A stretch of DNA of 64,000 nucleotides. It comes from Morella rubra (Eukaryota; Streptophyta; Magnoliopsida; Fagales; Myricaceae). Positions 37,643-49,345 of this stretch are shown here, in pieces. A program made the translations under genes and the position numbers. The notes below the pieces were generated by a model, which did not search any database, was not told the DNA's origin, and was given only the letters and a program-made list of their open reading frames with translations. The stretch covers positions 31,509,489 through 31,573,488 of the forward strand of contig CM025856.1 of assembly GCA_003952965.2 (NCBI GenBank). The letters run 5' to 3'. The stretch's first letter is position 1. Each line of letters opens with the position of its first letter.

Positions 37643-40600
37643 TCTGTTGGTCACTGATGGTTGTAATATCGTCAAAAGTTTCAACTGTAACAAAGTGAAC
37701 ATAGACTTAAATAGTTGCTTGTGACTTGGATAGGCATGCGGAGAGCTCCATGTACATTGTCCACGTGGACAATCTTTTTCATGGCTAATGGCTATAATTC
37801 ATACCCTCGAGTTTTCTATGTTCGCTCAAAGATGAATCATGAGAATACACAAACTAAACATATTTTTAACATAACCTTAAAAACAACTAAAACACGCATA
37901 CCAATAAAATTAACATTACTTAAAAATTCTCAAAATACTAACTAACCGAACAACACTTTAATGTTTAGGTTTTATTGAGATTTTAATTTGTTTAAGTTTA
38001 TAAAATTGACAAATTAATGTTGGAGTTTAACCACGTTTGTAAAATAACTTTAGTTATCACATTTTCATTTAGATCTAAAGTAATTGTTGACGGGATGGTA
38101 GGCTAAATGTTAATATATGAAATTCATAAATTAAATAAATAATATAAACTGTAAAAATATTATAATTTTTATTTATTTTTAAAACATCTATCATGTCATC
38201 TAACCATAAACTAACATATGATATGGCCATCAATTTGGTAAGAATTTTAGATAAAAATATGACGGAAGGTAATTTTTTAAGAGGATTTTCAAATTAATAG
38301 TAACTATTTAAAAGTTCAACAGTATAATACCACACAAACACCTCCTTATTTTAGTGCTAGGGTCGACTTCTTCTTGGACGGGTTTACTGTGTCTCAGTAG
38401 TTAGTTTTGCAGAAGTCCCTCACTTCCCTTTTGGACAAAATAAGCTTCGTCGAGGTCAGCCCTCGAAGAAAAGAGGAGGAGGAGGAGGAGGACGATGAAA
38501 AACAAGAAGGAGATGGATTTTAATGGGAGATCTGTTACCTGTCATTCACCTGCGTTCATCAAATTGAAGTTGTTCCATTTGCAACTCATTGTCTTTACTC
38601 TCTTACTGGTAAAATCTCGAATCCCAGCTCTCATATCTGTGTCTGTCTCCGCCTCTCTCTCTCTCTCTCTCGCTCAAAACACACACGCGAAATCAACCCT
38701 CACTGGCAAGATATCCGTCTATCTGTACTTTGGAACTTTTCTGTTCATTCTTGGTTATAACTTGTCTATCTATCTATCCATGCTTTCAATTCGTTTTGTT
38801 GATTTTCTGTTTTGTTGTGTTCTGTCTTGATCCACTTAAAATTTTCCAATGAATCATATGATTTGGATGTCGGGGAACTTTGGCCGATTGCTTGGTTGAT
38901 TGTCAATCAAATGTTACCCATGGCTTAGAGGGGAGAAGGCATGCGCTTGGTTGGGACCATGATCATACGGAAGATAAAGATTCCTTCCAATATTTTTATT
39001 TTTTTGGTTTTCGATGCTGTCGTGCATTGGAGGAAGATTGTGTGCGAAACTTCAGCTCTCCATGCTTACGAATTTTATGTTAGTTGAATATTTTTTTTTT
39101 CTACTGACCCGGGTGGGAAAAATCCACATGCTTTTATCATGTTTGCTTTCTCCTATTCGTGGATATGATCCTCTGAAGCATGATAGATAAAGGGTAATAT
39201 TCAATATATTTCGAAGTATTTTGTATTCCTTATTTTCTTGGCTCTGATTGTTTTTTTTTTTTTTTGGTTTTCAGTACATGGACACAGGAAGTGTACTTTT
39301 TCGCTTGCTCAATCTTTAGTTTTTGTCATGTCTTTTCAAGGATAATGTTGGTTTTCTTCATACATCCATGGCTTGTCAAAGCGTGCTTTAAAGGAAACAT
39401 ATTTTTCTGTAATTTATTGACTCCTGAAGGGTGGATGTCGATACGTGCGTACCGCATTTTAACTTCCATCATTGGTATAATCTGGAGTGACACTGATATG
39501 CCGATCTACGTTGCAATGCGTACTAGTTCTTCGCAGCCAGGTCGCTTGGATCTACCCCTGGACCTCATAAAAGTGGCAGGTCATCGGTATTTTCTTTGTT
39601 TAATCTTAAGGAGAAGAGTAGATTCTGGAGTGAGGCTGTCATACGCGGAGGTACCTTCCCACTTTTTTATTGGAATTTCTACGCGTTCCCTCTTTTCATA
39701 TTATGAGGTAATATCTCTTTGCTGTAACATGGTCTGCTAACATTCAGATTTTAATGATTTGGAATCTTTGAGCCCTGGTGAAATGGGTGCCCGCAATTAC
39801 ACCACGGCAGGTAGTTTCATGTCTCGCCTATATGTTTCTTGTGTCGCCTCTGTTTCTAAGTTTTTCATTCATGCCATCTTCATTTAGTATTCTGGTCAGT
39901 TGACCTTGTAAAATCATGTTGCATTGTGTCACTAGCAAGATGGTTATGTAGTTATCTTATCTTTGTCCTAGCAAAGATGGGAATGGAGAAACTGAAAAGA
40001 AAAAGGCAAGGCGAGAGGAAATTTCTGTTTGTGTGGTGTCTAAGAGTAGCCTTTTCTATTCCCCGACCAGCATTTTCATGTCCTTCAAGTATTAAAATAA
40101 AAAGAGGGGGGGGGAGCAAGGATGGATATAGGAATATTTGTTGGCCATAGATTAGGGAAGGGTCCTGGAAAGGATGCGACAATTTCTATGTCTCCCAATG
40201 TTTTATATGTTGAATTTAAATTTTGGGATTCTAGAAATGATGGGGGTTAAGGGTATTAATTGTCCCCTTTTTCCTTTGCTCCTCGCTTCGTGGTCTTCCT
40301 TTGTCTCCACTTTCTATTGAGTCGTCACCTGAGATTCCAAAAGATTATTTGATGGGAATTGGCAAGTTGTTTCCTTTAATAGTTTTTAAAGACAATTAGA
40401 TCTCCTAAAACGATACTAAAGTAGCTCGACCAAATTTCACATATAGTGAATAGACTTTGAAACAAGTCATGGCTATATCAACAGTCAACATAACAATTTC
40501 TACAGAAGTACTGATAGGGTCCCCGGCCTAGGCCCTAACCAATGCCCAAACCCCTCACAAGTGAGAACTTGTGAATATATGCGGCAAGCACATGCCTCAA

Positions 40601-42039
40601 GGATGTTGCTTGATTGGCCGTCCCATTGAAGTATTAATCATACTTCGAGCACTATTTTTGGTATTTTTGGATATATGAAAAGATAAATTAAGAGAAAGGA
40701 TGAATGGTTGAGAAGGTGGATGATAGGAACTACGTGCCGAAGCTAGAACAAGCCGAGGCTAATCCTAACCAAGATAAGGGCTTTGTAAGCCTTTCCCCTG
40801 TGGAGTATACACTTCCGCACAGGCAAGTATTCACAGATAAGCAAGCCTAAGCCACCCAAGGATGACCTAGAACTAGGGGTGTAAGTCCGGTCCGGCTACC
40901 TGCGGAGTTCAGTTCCGCAACCGGTTCCGGGAAGCTGAGGTCAACAGCTTCCAGGAACCGGAACCAGAGGTGGATTTGGAGTTTTCTTGGAGGCAGAAGT
41001 TTCCGCCGGTTAAGCGGAACACCGGTTCCGTCTGAGCCTCTCCTTCGACCGCTGTTCGATAGGAACATTTCCAAAACTCTCACTCTAGCTCTCTCTCCTG
41101 TATCACGACATTACTCTCTATGTCTTCTCTGCAACGGTCAACCTTCTGTCCTCCACTGCTTCTCTCTCTTTGTATGTCTCTCTCTATCTCTCTGTCGCTC
41201 ACTCTCTCTCTCTATGTCTCTTTCTTTCTCTCTAGTCTCTATCGATCTCTCTCTCTCTCCTATATCTTTCAATTAGGTTTTGGTCTTTTCTTTTCTGATG
41301 AGCCTTGGGTCGATTAGGAAAAAGTTCGGCTAGTAGGTTTATAGATGAAACATGCTATTCTATTAAGTTATTGTTACTTATAAAAAAAAAAAAAAAAAAA
41401 TTATTGTCTTGATAATTCAGGTATCTTTCAACTTGTGTTTATTGTCATTTCGTCATGAATACTTGGGTCTCGGATAGTGTTGTTGAGTACCTGCTTTTGT
41501 AAGAGAAAAGTGTGCACATCTAGAAGTGGCACTCCAAGTTGTTTATTTGTTTAATTTTTGGTTTTTGATTTCTCAATGATTTGTTTTTATGCTATGATAT
41601 TTCCACTGGTTTGCTACTATGAGGATACGGTAGTTTATGAAATCTTGGGTGTGCATGTTCTTTGATGTCTTGAGTATTATGTTTATCATATGGAGTGAAA
41701 TAGCTTGTTCTTATGAAATCTTGATTGTTGTTTTGCTGGTTATACTGAAGGAAATTTTAGGTTGGATGTTTGCTAACTTTGCTTGCTAAAAGAATAATGT
41801 GAATCTATATGTTTGATATATGTATATGCTATATGTGCATTCAAGTCTATATATGTTTGCTAAAAGAATAAAGAATAATAGGTTTGATATATGTATATGC
41901 AAGCATTATGTGAATCTGTTAGAAATTGTTGTGAATTTATTATGTGAATTGTAGGGTTAAGTTGGTAGAATGACTTGTCTTAGGGCTTTGCATTGTGTCT
42001 TTTTTTTTCATATGGATCATCAAATTCCAATTGCATCTT
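37643..42039 (+). repeat. Tandem duplication unit 2 in the left arm
   Basis: Second copy of 32,941-37,621. It is shorter by nearly 300 bp, mainly from several small deletions in the part upstream of exon 1 (about 37,655-38,400), while the exon-bearing part differs only by a few short indels. It continues without a break into the rest of the left arm. Confidence 0.9.
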
Positions 42040-42434
42040 CGCAATCAACAACCCCAAATTTACCTATCCTTGCCTGTACGACTACACCTACATTTGTATA
42101 CTTCTTGTGTTCATTTATATAATTGAAATCTTTGTAATGAATAGAGAAATGTTCATATGAATTGTATATTTTAATTTTCTGATATATTAGAGATATTTGT
42201 ATTTGTGAATTATGATGAATGAATAACATCTTTATTTTATTTTATTTTATTTATAAAAAAGGCTTAAATGGGCCAAAAACTATGGCCCAAAACATTATCG
42301 GAATTCCGCTATCCGCTTCCGCTAAGAGTCGGAGTCGGAAGCAGAAGCGGAATCCATTTTGGTCATCCGTTAGTTAGCGGACCGGATGTCGAAATGTTAA
42401 ATTCCGCTTCCGACATGTTCGCTATTCACCCTTA
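40874..42434. mobile_element. Non-autonomous hAT element, 1.56 kb, left arm
   Basis: Termini TAGGGGTGTAAG and CACCCTTA are inverted-complementary with few mismatches. An exact 8-bp duplication CCTAGAAC sits at 40,866-40,873 and 42,435-42,442, the hAT signature. Subterminal regions carry clustered GCGGAA/TTCCGC and CCGGTTCCG motifs in both orientations, as expected of transposase-binding sites. No transposase is encoded. It lies inside the LTR fossil, so it is younger than it. Confidence 0.85.
41158..41268. repeat. CT-rich microsatellite inside the hAT element
   Basis: Imperfect (CT)n/(TCTC)n tract, also present in the other copies (about 36,600-36,850 and 54,830-55,040) with different lengths. 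It produces spurious open frames rich in Ser and Leu. Confidence 0.85.
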
Positions 42435-45400
42435 CCTAGAACTCGATAGGCGGAACAATGATAAGAGAAGACTAAAGCTCAGCAGATCCATGGCCAAGCT
42501 AAATACCCTTACACTTACCAATGAACCTGAATCGTTGTCAAGAGGTTGATTAAGTAACGAGAAACCCACGCCCGCTACAAGTAACCTTCCGCTCTTCAAA
42601 AACCTTCGGCTTCCTTGCCAAGGAATTGGCCCAAGGTACGAAATAACTATGTCCGTATTGAGAATCCTTTCCCAAGACAATGCACCTCTAGGGGAGAGAC
42701 CATCACTTGCCCTCTAGTTTCCCTCACAAGGCAGAACCATGATCAAGTGAGAGTCTAGCATGAAAGAACCACGTTAATGCTAGCCTAAGGTTGGTGACAG
42801 GGGGCTACTTGCACCGAGAAAAGGGCACTGAGGCCAAAAGCTCCTGTGGAGACTATTCTTGAATATATTTGATTGGATGCCTTACAATGGTGCTATGGAT
42901 GCCTTTCCTTGTAGCGAAATGCCTTACTTGCCACACAAAATTAAATCTCCCTAAATCAAGCAAATGCCAAAAGGAAAGATTATGAGAGGATCTTCCTTGG
43001 TGGCCAAACTTTGCCTAATTAGGAGCCAATCAATCAAAGATTGATTTGCCTTTATTTGACTCTAATGTGGCCGGCCATATACTTCCATATTGGGAGCAAA
43101 TCTCAAATGCCACCTAAGCACAAAATCCTCCTAATTTCAATCAGGGATCAATCTTCTCAAAATGGAACCAAGATTGTTTCTTTAATTGACTCAAGCCGAC
43201 ATGGCAATGTTTTGACTTAAAAGCAAATAAAGATAACACCCATTAAATGGGGGATTCGGCCATATAGGGATGGAAGACCCTATATGGCATTGGATTGCCA
43301 CCGGTGGTGGCCGCCGCAGTGCTCCTCCGTCGCCACTCTACCACCTTGTAGGGTGGTGACACCAAAATGTTCCCCGCAACGTGCTGATTCTTTTGAGCTA
43401 ACTCGTCCATGTACTCCGCCATCTCGCCATGGTGCTACCGATTTCCGCTGCTTCCTCTTTCTTCAGTCCTGTCGCACTTCTTCTGGCATGGTTGGAGGCC
43501 ATGTGGTGGTGCTATCAAAGTGGTCCTTCACTCCTTCTGAGTCAGCCCACATCATCTCCTCATAAGCCTTTCCTAGGCCATGCCGAGGCATGTTGCCTAG
43601 TTGGGCATTCTCTGGCGCTGGCAATGCCATGGGACGTGCCAATGCATTGCTGGATAGGCCATGGGATGTCATCGGCGTGTCAGAGGCACCTACAAACCTC
43701 ATCTCGCCTAGGTCTTGAGTTGGGGTCTTGTCAAGTACATAGCTGTAGCAATTGTGTCGTTATTAGATGTCTTTGCTGCATGCTGTGATTGCACGGTGGG
43801 TATGCCAGCTCTACTTGGCTAAAAGATCCAATATGTCTAATAGCATACACATGCATAAACCTCAAGTATTGACACATTCTTTAACCTGTCCATGCTTAAT
43901 TTTAAGGATGCTGAATGAGTTGTTTACCCTCACCTGGTGACAATTTGAAGTGGATAGTTCTTTAGTCAGGCATTTTGTATATGGTTTGCTTGTTTTCATA
44001 TATATGAAGAAGAACCCACGTGTCACGTTCAGAGTTGGTGCTCCTGTATCTTCCTAAATGGCTTTAGAATTTTTTTTTGGGTGGTCTTGGTTTGTTAAAC
44101 ATGTTCGCTCCGCTGATAATTGGGTTTGAATGTATTATGGAAATTGTAACATTGAAATTAGACCGATTGATCAATGTTGAAATTGTGATCTGTTCGTTTT
44201 GGTTGATGCCTAATGAAATCTTTTCAAATAAAAACTGCAAAACTATGGGAGGGAATACTACCTCGCACGACTTGGCCAAAGCGACAGCACTGAGCACGAC
44301 AGCGCAACTGCAATTCTTGGCCTTCTAGAGATCACAGTGCATAATTTCCCTGAATTACTTCAGGAAAAGGACCCTACTCAGTAATTTGGGGGTGTTGTGC
44401 AGGCCAGGGGCCCGGAGATGGCAGTTTTTTGCGTGGACGGTTTTGTGCAATTTTATATTCTGGTATATATGATGTAATTGGGACGTAATACCTTTTGCTT
44501 CCAATTTGTTAATTGTTAATGAATGCTTGCTTACAAAAAAAGAAAAAAATGGGAATGAAATGTGGATTTTCCTTTGTCTGTTTCCTTTATTGTTCCATAA
44601 GTGTGGTATCCTAACTTGGTAGGTAGAAACATGACATTTGAGCTCATATTCTCTGCTGGCCATTCATTTTCTCTGCTCGTTGTTGGATAAGTCATTGTAT
44701 CCTTAGTTTGCAGTATTTTAACTATGTTCTGCTCAATTTCAACAAAGCTACTTCTGTTGCATCTTTTTGGAAGTGAGAAGTACCGAGTGATATTTTGTTT
44801 CTTGTATTTCAGGTAACATTGCAAACTACCTAAAGCTTTTTGAAGTTGATTCCATGTATCTTCCAGTCCCTGTGAATTTCATTTTTATTGGGTTTGAAGG
44901 GAAGGGAAATCAAGGTATATACATTTACTGTTTATTGCCTTCTTTCACAGTCTGAATTTTATTTTTCGGGGGATGGATGGATTCAATAATTGTTTCTCTC
45001 TGATTGGATTCCTTAGACTTCATGCTTCACCCTGAAGAACTCGAGCGATGGTTCACGAAAATTGATCATATCTTTGAACATACGCGAGTTCCACCCATTG
45101 GAGAAGACCTCATCCCATTTTACAAAATTAATGTAGATAAAGTGCAACGGCATCATCTTCCTGTTAACGGCCACATAAATTACAAGTAATGCTTCTTTGT
45201 ATTTGTATCTGCTTGTTCATGTGAAAAGTGAGCTTGTCAGTATTCCTAGTCAGTAGTATTCTGTGTCATAGGAGCTTATAAACATTCATTATTACTTTTC
45301 GTTGAGGATCATAAATGTGTTTGTGCAGCTTCTCTGTTCATGCGATACAAATGGGCGAAAAGGTTACATCTATTTTTGAGCATGCTATCAGCGTTTTTTC

Positions 45401-46726
45401 CCGCAAGGACGATGTTTCTGTTAACAGGTAAATCATTTGGTAATTATCTTCTCCAATAGTAGGGAAAAATAAGGTGCCACTTTCGATATTTTGGGCTGCA
45501 ATCTGATAATATATTTATTCCATAATCATATTCAAAAGTCTCATCTAATCTCTACTTACCCTGATGCAATCTGATAACTTGTTTCTGAATTTTTGGAAAC
45601 AATTTTGTCACTCCTTACAGTTCTATAATTCCAGAATTTTCTTTTCTGGTATGAATCATTTGAAGCCCAGGGTTTTGGTTTTCTTATTTTTGCAGCGACT
45701 GAAATTTTACTAGGTGAATGTTTAAAGGATTTCCAATCCTTAAATGGATTTTGTTTTGTCATTGAGATTTGGGAATCTTATATCTTTGTTCCATGAGTCA
45801 TATTGAATGTTCTTTGTAGTCTTCATTTTGTGATCAAAGGGATGTTTGTGTATGATGAGTTTCTTACATAGTCTTTTGTATTCAGTATGTTTTTTACTCA
45901 CTGAAAGTTGAGCTTGTATGATTCATACGGGCCTTGTTTATCCAACTTTTATTGTTTTGGAGGCATTTAGTAATTCTCCTAGCTCATTGCTTACAGGGAT
46001 GATGAGGGTGCTCTTTGGCAAGTTGATGTGGACATGATGGATGTTCTTTTCACTAGCCTTGTTGAATATCTCCAACTTGAAAATGCATATAATATTTTCA
46101 TTTTGAATCCTAAGCACGATGTGAAAAGGGCTAAATATGGATACCGGTGAGTATGTTATCACAATTCTGTCTTCTATTTTACTAAGGCTTTCGTTGTTTT
46201 GGAGTAAAATATTTTTTGGTTTGTATTTCTGTGCACTAAAATTGTAGTAAAAAGAGATAGTTCTTGTGATCAAAGGAAAACTATACCAAATAGCAGAAAA
46301 CTGTTGAACATAAACCATTTTCTTGCCCAAGCCTATGCCCTCACCTGACCTCTCTGTCTCCTCCACTCCTCATTGCCACCATCATCTCCCATATCCTCAA
46401 CACCTACATTATGTACTATATGTCTCTTACATCCTCCTTTGTAATAAAAGATAATTCACTCGTTAATCAATGCTTTGGCACAGTCCACCCTGTTAGTAGG
46501 TTTGTCTGGAAGTATGTAATGTGTTGATGTTAAATTTTGTGAGCTTCTGTCATTATGTTCCATTTCTACGTTCCCCCCCCCCCGATGTCTTGATGTGTAT
46601 GATAATGGGATGAACCTCGGTTTGTCATGGACCATACCTGTTAGTGGGTTTGTTTAGAAAGTATGTAATGCGTTCATGTTAAATTTTTGTTAGCTTCTGC
46701 CATTACCTTCCATTTTTACCTCTCTC

Positions 46727-46944
46727 GATGTTTTGAGCACAAGGCCTTGTCTTTGGATAGTTTGGGGGGATCTATGTTGCATTCTCTTTTTATATGGGCT
46801 AATTCGGTCTAAGGTTTTCCTTTTGAGGGTTTTCCAGATTTTCTAAGTTTTTTAGCTTGTATGCTCTAGTTGTTGTCAGTATAATCTCTTGTACTGTCAA
46901 CTCTCTTTTGCTTTAATAAAGATTAACTTACTTATCAAAAAAAA
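46727..46944 (+). mobile_element. 5'-truncated LINE copy in a SPOT1-like intron, left arm
   Basis: About 218 bp that align with the 3' end of the LINE at 704-6400 (GGGCTAATTCGGT, CTTGTACTGTCA, then ACTTATCAAAAAAAA). A 14-bp flanking repeat with one mismatch (TTTTTACCTCTCTC at 46,713-46,726 and TTTCTACCTCTCTC at 46,945-46,958) is the likely target-site duplication. Confidence 0.85.
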
Positions 46945-47946
46945 TTTCTACCTCTCTCTATTTTTTTTTAATGTATTAATGTGTATGATAATAAGGCCTG
47001 TTCCTCTTGTTAAGACATTCTGGCACTTCCTTGATGAATTCTGATGTTTGATGGTTTGGGTACTGGGTCATTCTTTCTTAAGTTTTATTTATGTTTTAAT
47101 CTTATCTTGCATTTGGTTTAGTTTTGAATCTTTACTTCCTTTCTACAAATATATGGTGCAGGCGAGCTTTATCTCAGTCAGAAATTGACTTTCTTAAAGC
47201 GGTATTTCCTGTTTCTTCTTAGTCTTTTTGTTGGCATTTGTTTCCTTTGCCATCCTGGAATATGTGTTACTATTTTTCTGGTTCTTGTTGTTCGTTCTAC
47301 TTTAAATGTTGTCCTAATCAGTATTCGAGATTTAATGTACTTTTAGCTGGGTAATACTTGCTCCAAACTTCTCCACTACATTCATTTATTATCAAATCTG
47401 CAATGATTGCATTTTTATATTACAGAACAAGAGTTTGCAAACGAAAATTCTCGAGTCTGGAAATGTTCCAGATACTGTTTTTGGTAAGACATTTTTCTTT
47501 TCTAATCCTCCCCCCCACGCCCTGGCAGCCCCCTGTGGTGACCAAATTTTAAATTTTAGTTGTCAGAAAACATTGGAAATTGCTAGTCATTTAATAGTGA
47601 ATGTTTCTTCATATGGCTAAATATCAAATCATTCGCAGCTCTTGATAAGATCAAGAGACCTTTGTACGAGAAGCATCCAATGACAAAATTTTCCTGGACA
47701 GTAACGGAAGATACGGACACGGTTAGTGTACTTTTTGCTTTAACTGTTAAAAGTAGTGAATCTTAATGTAATTTTTATTTGTGAGAAGTGCTGTCCTTTT
47801 GTTATTGCTCTTTGTTATCAGAAACTGTGATTTACTTTGAGGTGGAAAGATGATCGTATTTTTCGAAAGGGAGTGACCTATGATACTTTTCTTTTTGACT
47901 TACGAAAAAGAGTGAGACTTTGGGCTCGTTTGGTTGTCCTGTTAAT

Positions 47947-48125
47947 ATATCACTTGTTAGCCCCCAAAGCATATAAAAGTTTTAAGATTCAATTCTATTT
48001 GGATGTCTTGTTTGTCAAAATTTCCTGGTGAAATTACTTTCGGTGATATAAATCCTTGAAAGGTTTTCAGTCATAAACTTTATGAAATTTTTATTGATGT
48101 TTAGAGCCTCCCTGTTTTTGATATA
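47947..48125. other. Spacer at the centre of the inverted duplication
   Basis: These 179 bp are the only unpaired sequence between the arms. The arm ends read GGGCTCGTTTGGTTGTCCTG on the left and its exact complement on the right, resembling termini of plant MITEs, so the spacer could be the body of such an element. No coding potential. Confidence 0.8.
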
Positions 48126-49127
48126 ATTAACAGGACAACCAAACGAGCCCAAAGTCTCACTCTTTTTCGTAAGTCAAAAAGAAAAGTATCATAGGTCACT
48201 CCCTTTCGAAAAATACGATCATCTTTCCACCTCAAAGTAAATCACAGTTTCTGATAACAAAGAGCAATAACAAAAGGACAGCACTTCTCACAAATAAAAA
48301 TTACATTAAGATTCACTACTTTTAACAGTTAAAGCAAAAAGTACACTAACCGTGTCCGTATCTTCCGTTACTGTCCAGGAAAATTTTGTCATTGGATGCT
48401 TCTCGTACAAAGGTCTCTTGATCTTATCAAGAGCTGCGAATGATTTGATATTTAGCCATATGAAGAAACATTCACTATTAAATGACTAGCAATTTCCAAT
48501 GTTTTCTGACAACTAAAATTTAAAATTTGGTCACCACAGGGGGCTGCCAGGGCGTGGGGGGGAGGATTAGAAAAGAAAAATGTCTTACCAAAAACAGTAT
48601 CTGGAACATTTCCAGACTCGAGAATTTTCGTTTGCAAACTCTTGTTCTGTAATATAAAAATGCAATCATTGCAGATTTGATAATAAATGAATGTAGTGGA
48701 GAAGTTTGGAGCAAGTATTACCCAGCTAAAAGTACATTAAATCTCGAATACTGATTAGGACAACATTTAAAGTAGAACGAACAACAAGAACCAGAAAAAT
48801 AGTAACACATATTCCAGGATGGCAAAGGAAACAAATGCCAACAAAAAGACTAAGAAGAAACAGGAAATACCGCTTTAAGAAAGTCAATTTCTGACTGAGA
48901 TAAAGCTCGCCTGCACCATATATTTGTAGAAAGGAAGTAAAGATTCAAAACTAAACCAAATGCAAGATAAGATTAAAACATAAATAAAACTTAAGAAAGA
49001 ATGACCCAGTACCCAAACCATCAAACATCAGAATTCATCAAGGAAGTGCCAGAATGTCTTAACAAGAGGAACAGGCCTTATTATCATACACATTAATACA
49101 TTAAAAAAAAATAGAGAGAGGTAGAAA

Positions 49128-49345
49128 TTTTTTTTGATAAGTAAGTTAATCTTTATTAAAGCAAAAGAGAGTTGACAGTACAAGAGATTATACTGACAAC
49201 AACTAGAGCATACAAGCTAAAAAACTTAGAAAATCTGGAAAACCCTCAAAAGGAAAACCTTAGACCGAATTAGCCCATATAAAAAGAGAATGCAACATAG
49301 ATCCCCCCAAACTATCCAAAGACAAGGCCTTGTGCTCAAAACATC
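49128..49345 (-). mobile_element. 5'-truncated LINE copy, right arm
   Basis: Mirror of 46,727-46,944 at the coordinates expected from the arm sum 96,072. It shows the insertion predates the inverted duplication. Confidence 0.85.

Larger units (their letters stand above)
40512..43733. mobile_element. LTR-retrotransposon-type fossil (possibly a solo LTR) in a SPOT1-like intron
   Basis: The segment begins TGATAGGG, ends CTTGTCA and is flanked by AGTAC on both sides (40,507-40,511; 43,734-43,738), the TG...CA ends and 5-bp duplication expected of an LTR element. Without the nested hAT it is about 1.65 kb. No second internal terminal repeat, primer-binding site or polymerase domain was found, so a solo LTR or a small non-autonomous element is likeliest. 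Short open frames inside are not clearly gag. It is old enough to have received the hAT insertion and is broken. Confidence 0.5.
38495..47721 (+). pseudogene. SPOT1: SPOT1/At5g58100-like gene, left-arm copy, 3' two thirds missing
   Basis: Arabidopsis At5g58100 (SPOT1) encodes a secretory-pathway/membrane protein of unknown biochemistry needed for normal pollen exine. Exons: 38495-38608, 39527-39650, 39748-39810, 44813-44914, 45017-45185, 45329-45427, 45997-46146, 47162-47201, 47426-47483, 47639-47721. Phases agree, giving 334 codons with no internal stop. Landmarks: YLPVPVNFIFIGFEGKGNQD, HPEELERWFTKIDHIFEHTR, NFSVHAIQMGEKVTSIFEHA, NAYNIFILNPKHD, KRPLYEKHPMTKFSWTVTED. The family protein is about 900 or more residues; here sequence ends at the intron after DTDT, where the inverted duplication turns. 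The intron at 39,811-44,812 is inflated by an LTR fossil and a hAT element. A truncated product could still be made. Confidence 0.85.
32140..47946 (+). repeat. Left arm of a giant inverted duplication
   Basis: Every landmark from 32,140 to 47,946 recurs in reverse orientation between 48,126 and about 59,560. Paired coordinates sum to 96,072 over at least 44,064-47,946 without a single length change, to 96,092-96,095 across 41.3-43.3 kb, and to 96,129-96,134 further out, so only a few indels separate the arms. The left arm is longer because it contains a 4.4-4.7-kb tandem duplication. It holds the 5' third of a SPOT1-like gene and nested transposons. The outer boundary is uncertain by about 30 bp, where similarity fades. 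Confidence 0.95.

Noticed and set aside
43284-43788. Overlapping open frames of 93 and 119 residues
   Set aside because: Both lie in the LTR-type fossil in opposite or shifted frames with no family signature.
45938-46366. 142-residue minus-strand open frame, mirrored at 49,706-50,134
   Set aside because: Antisense to a real SPOT1-like exon (45,997-46,146); it is duplicated only with the arm.
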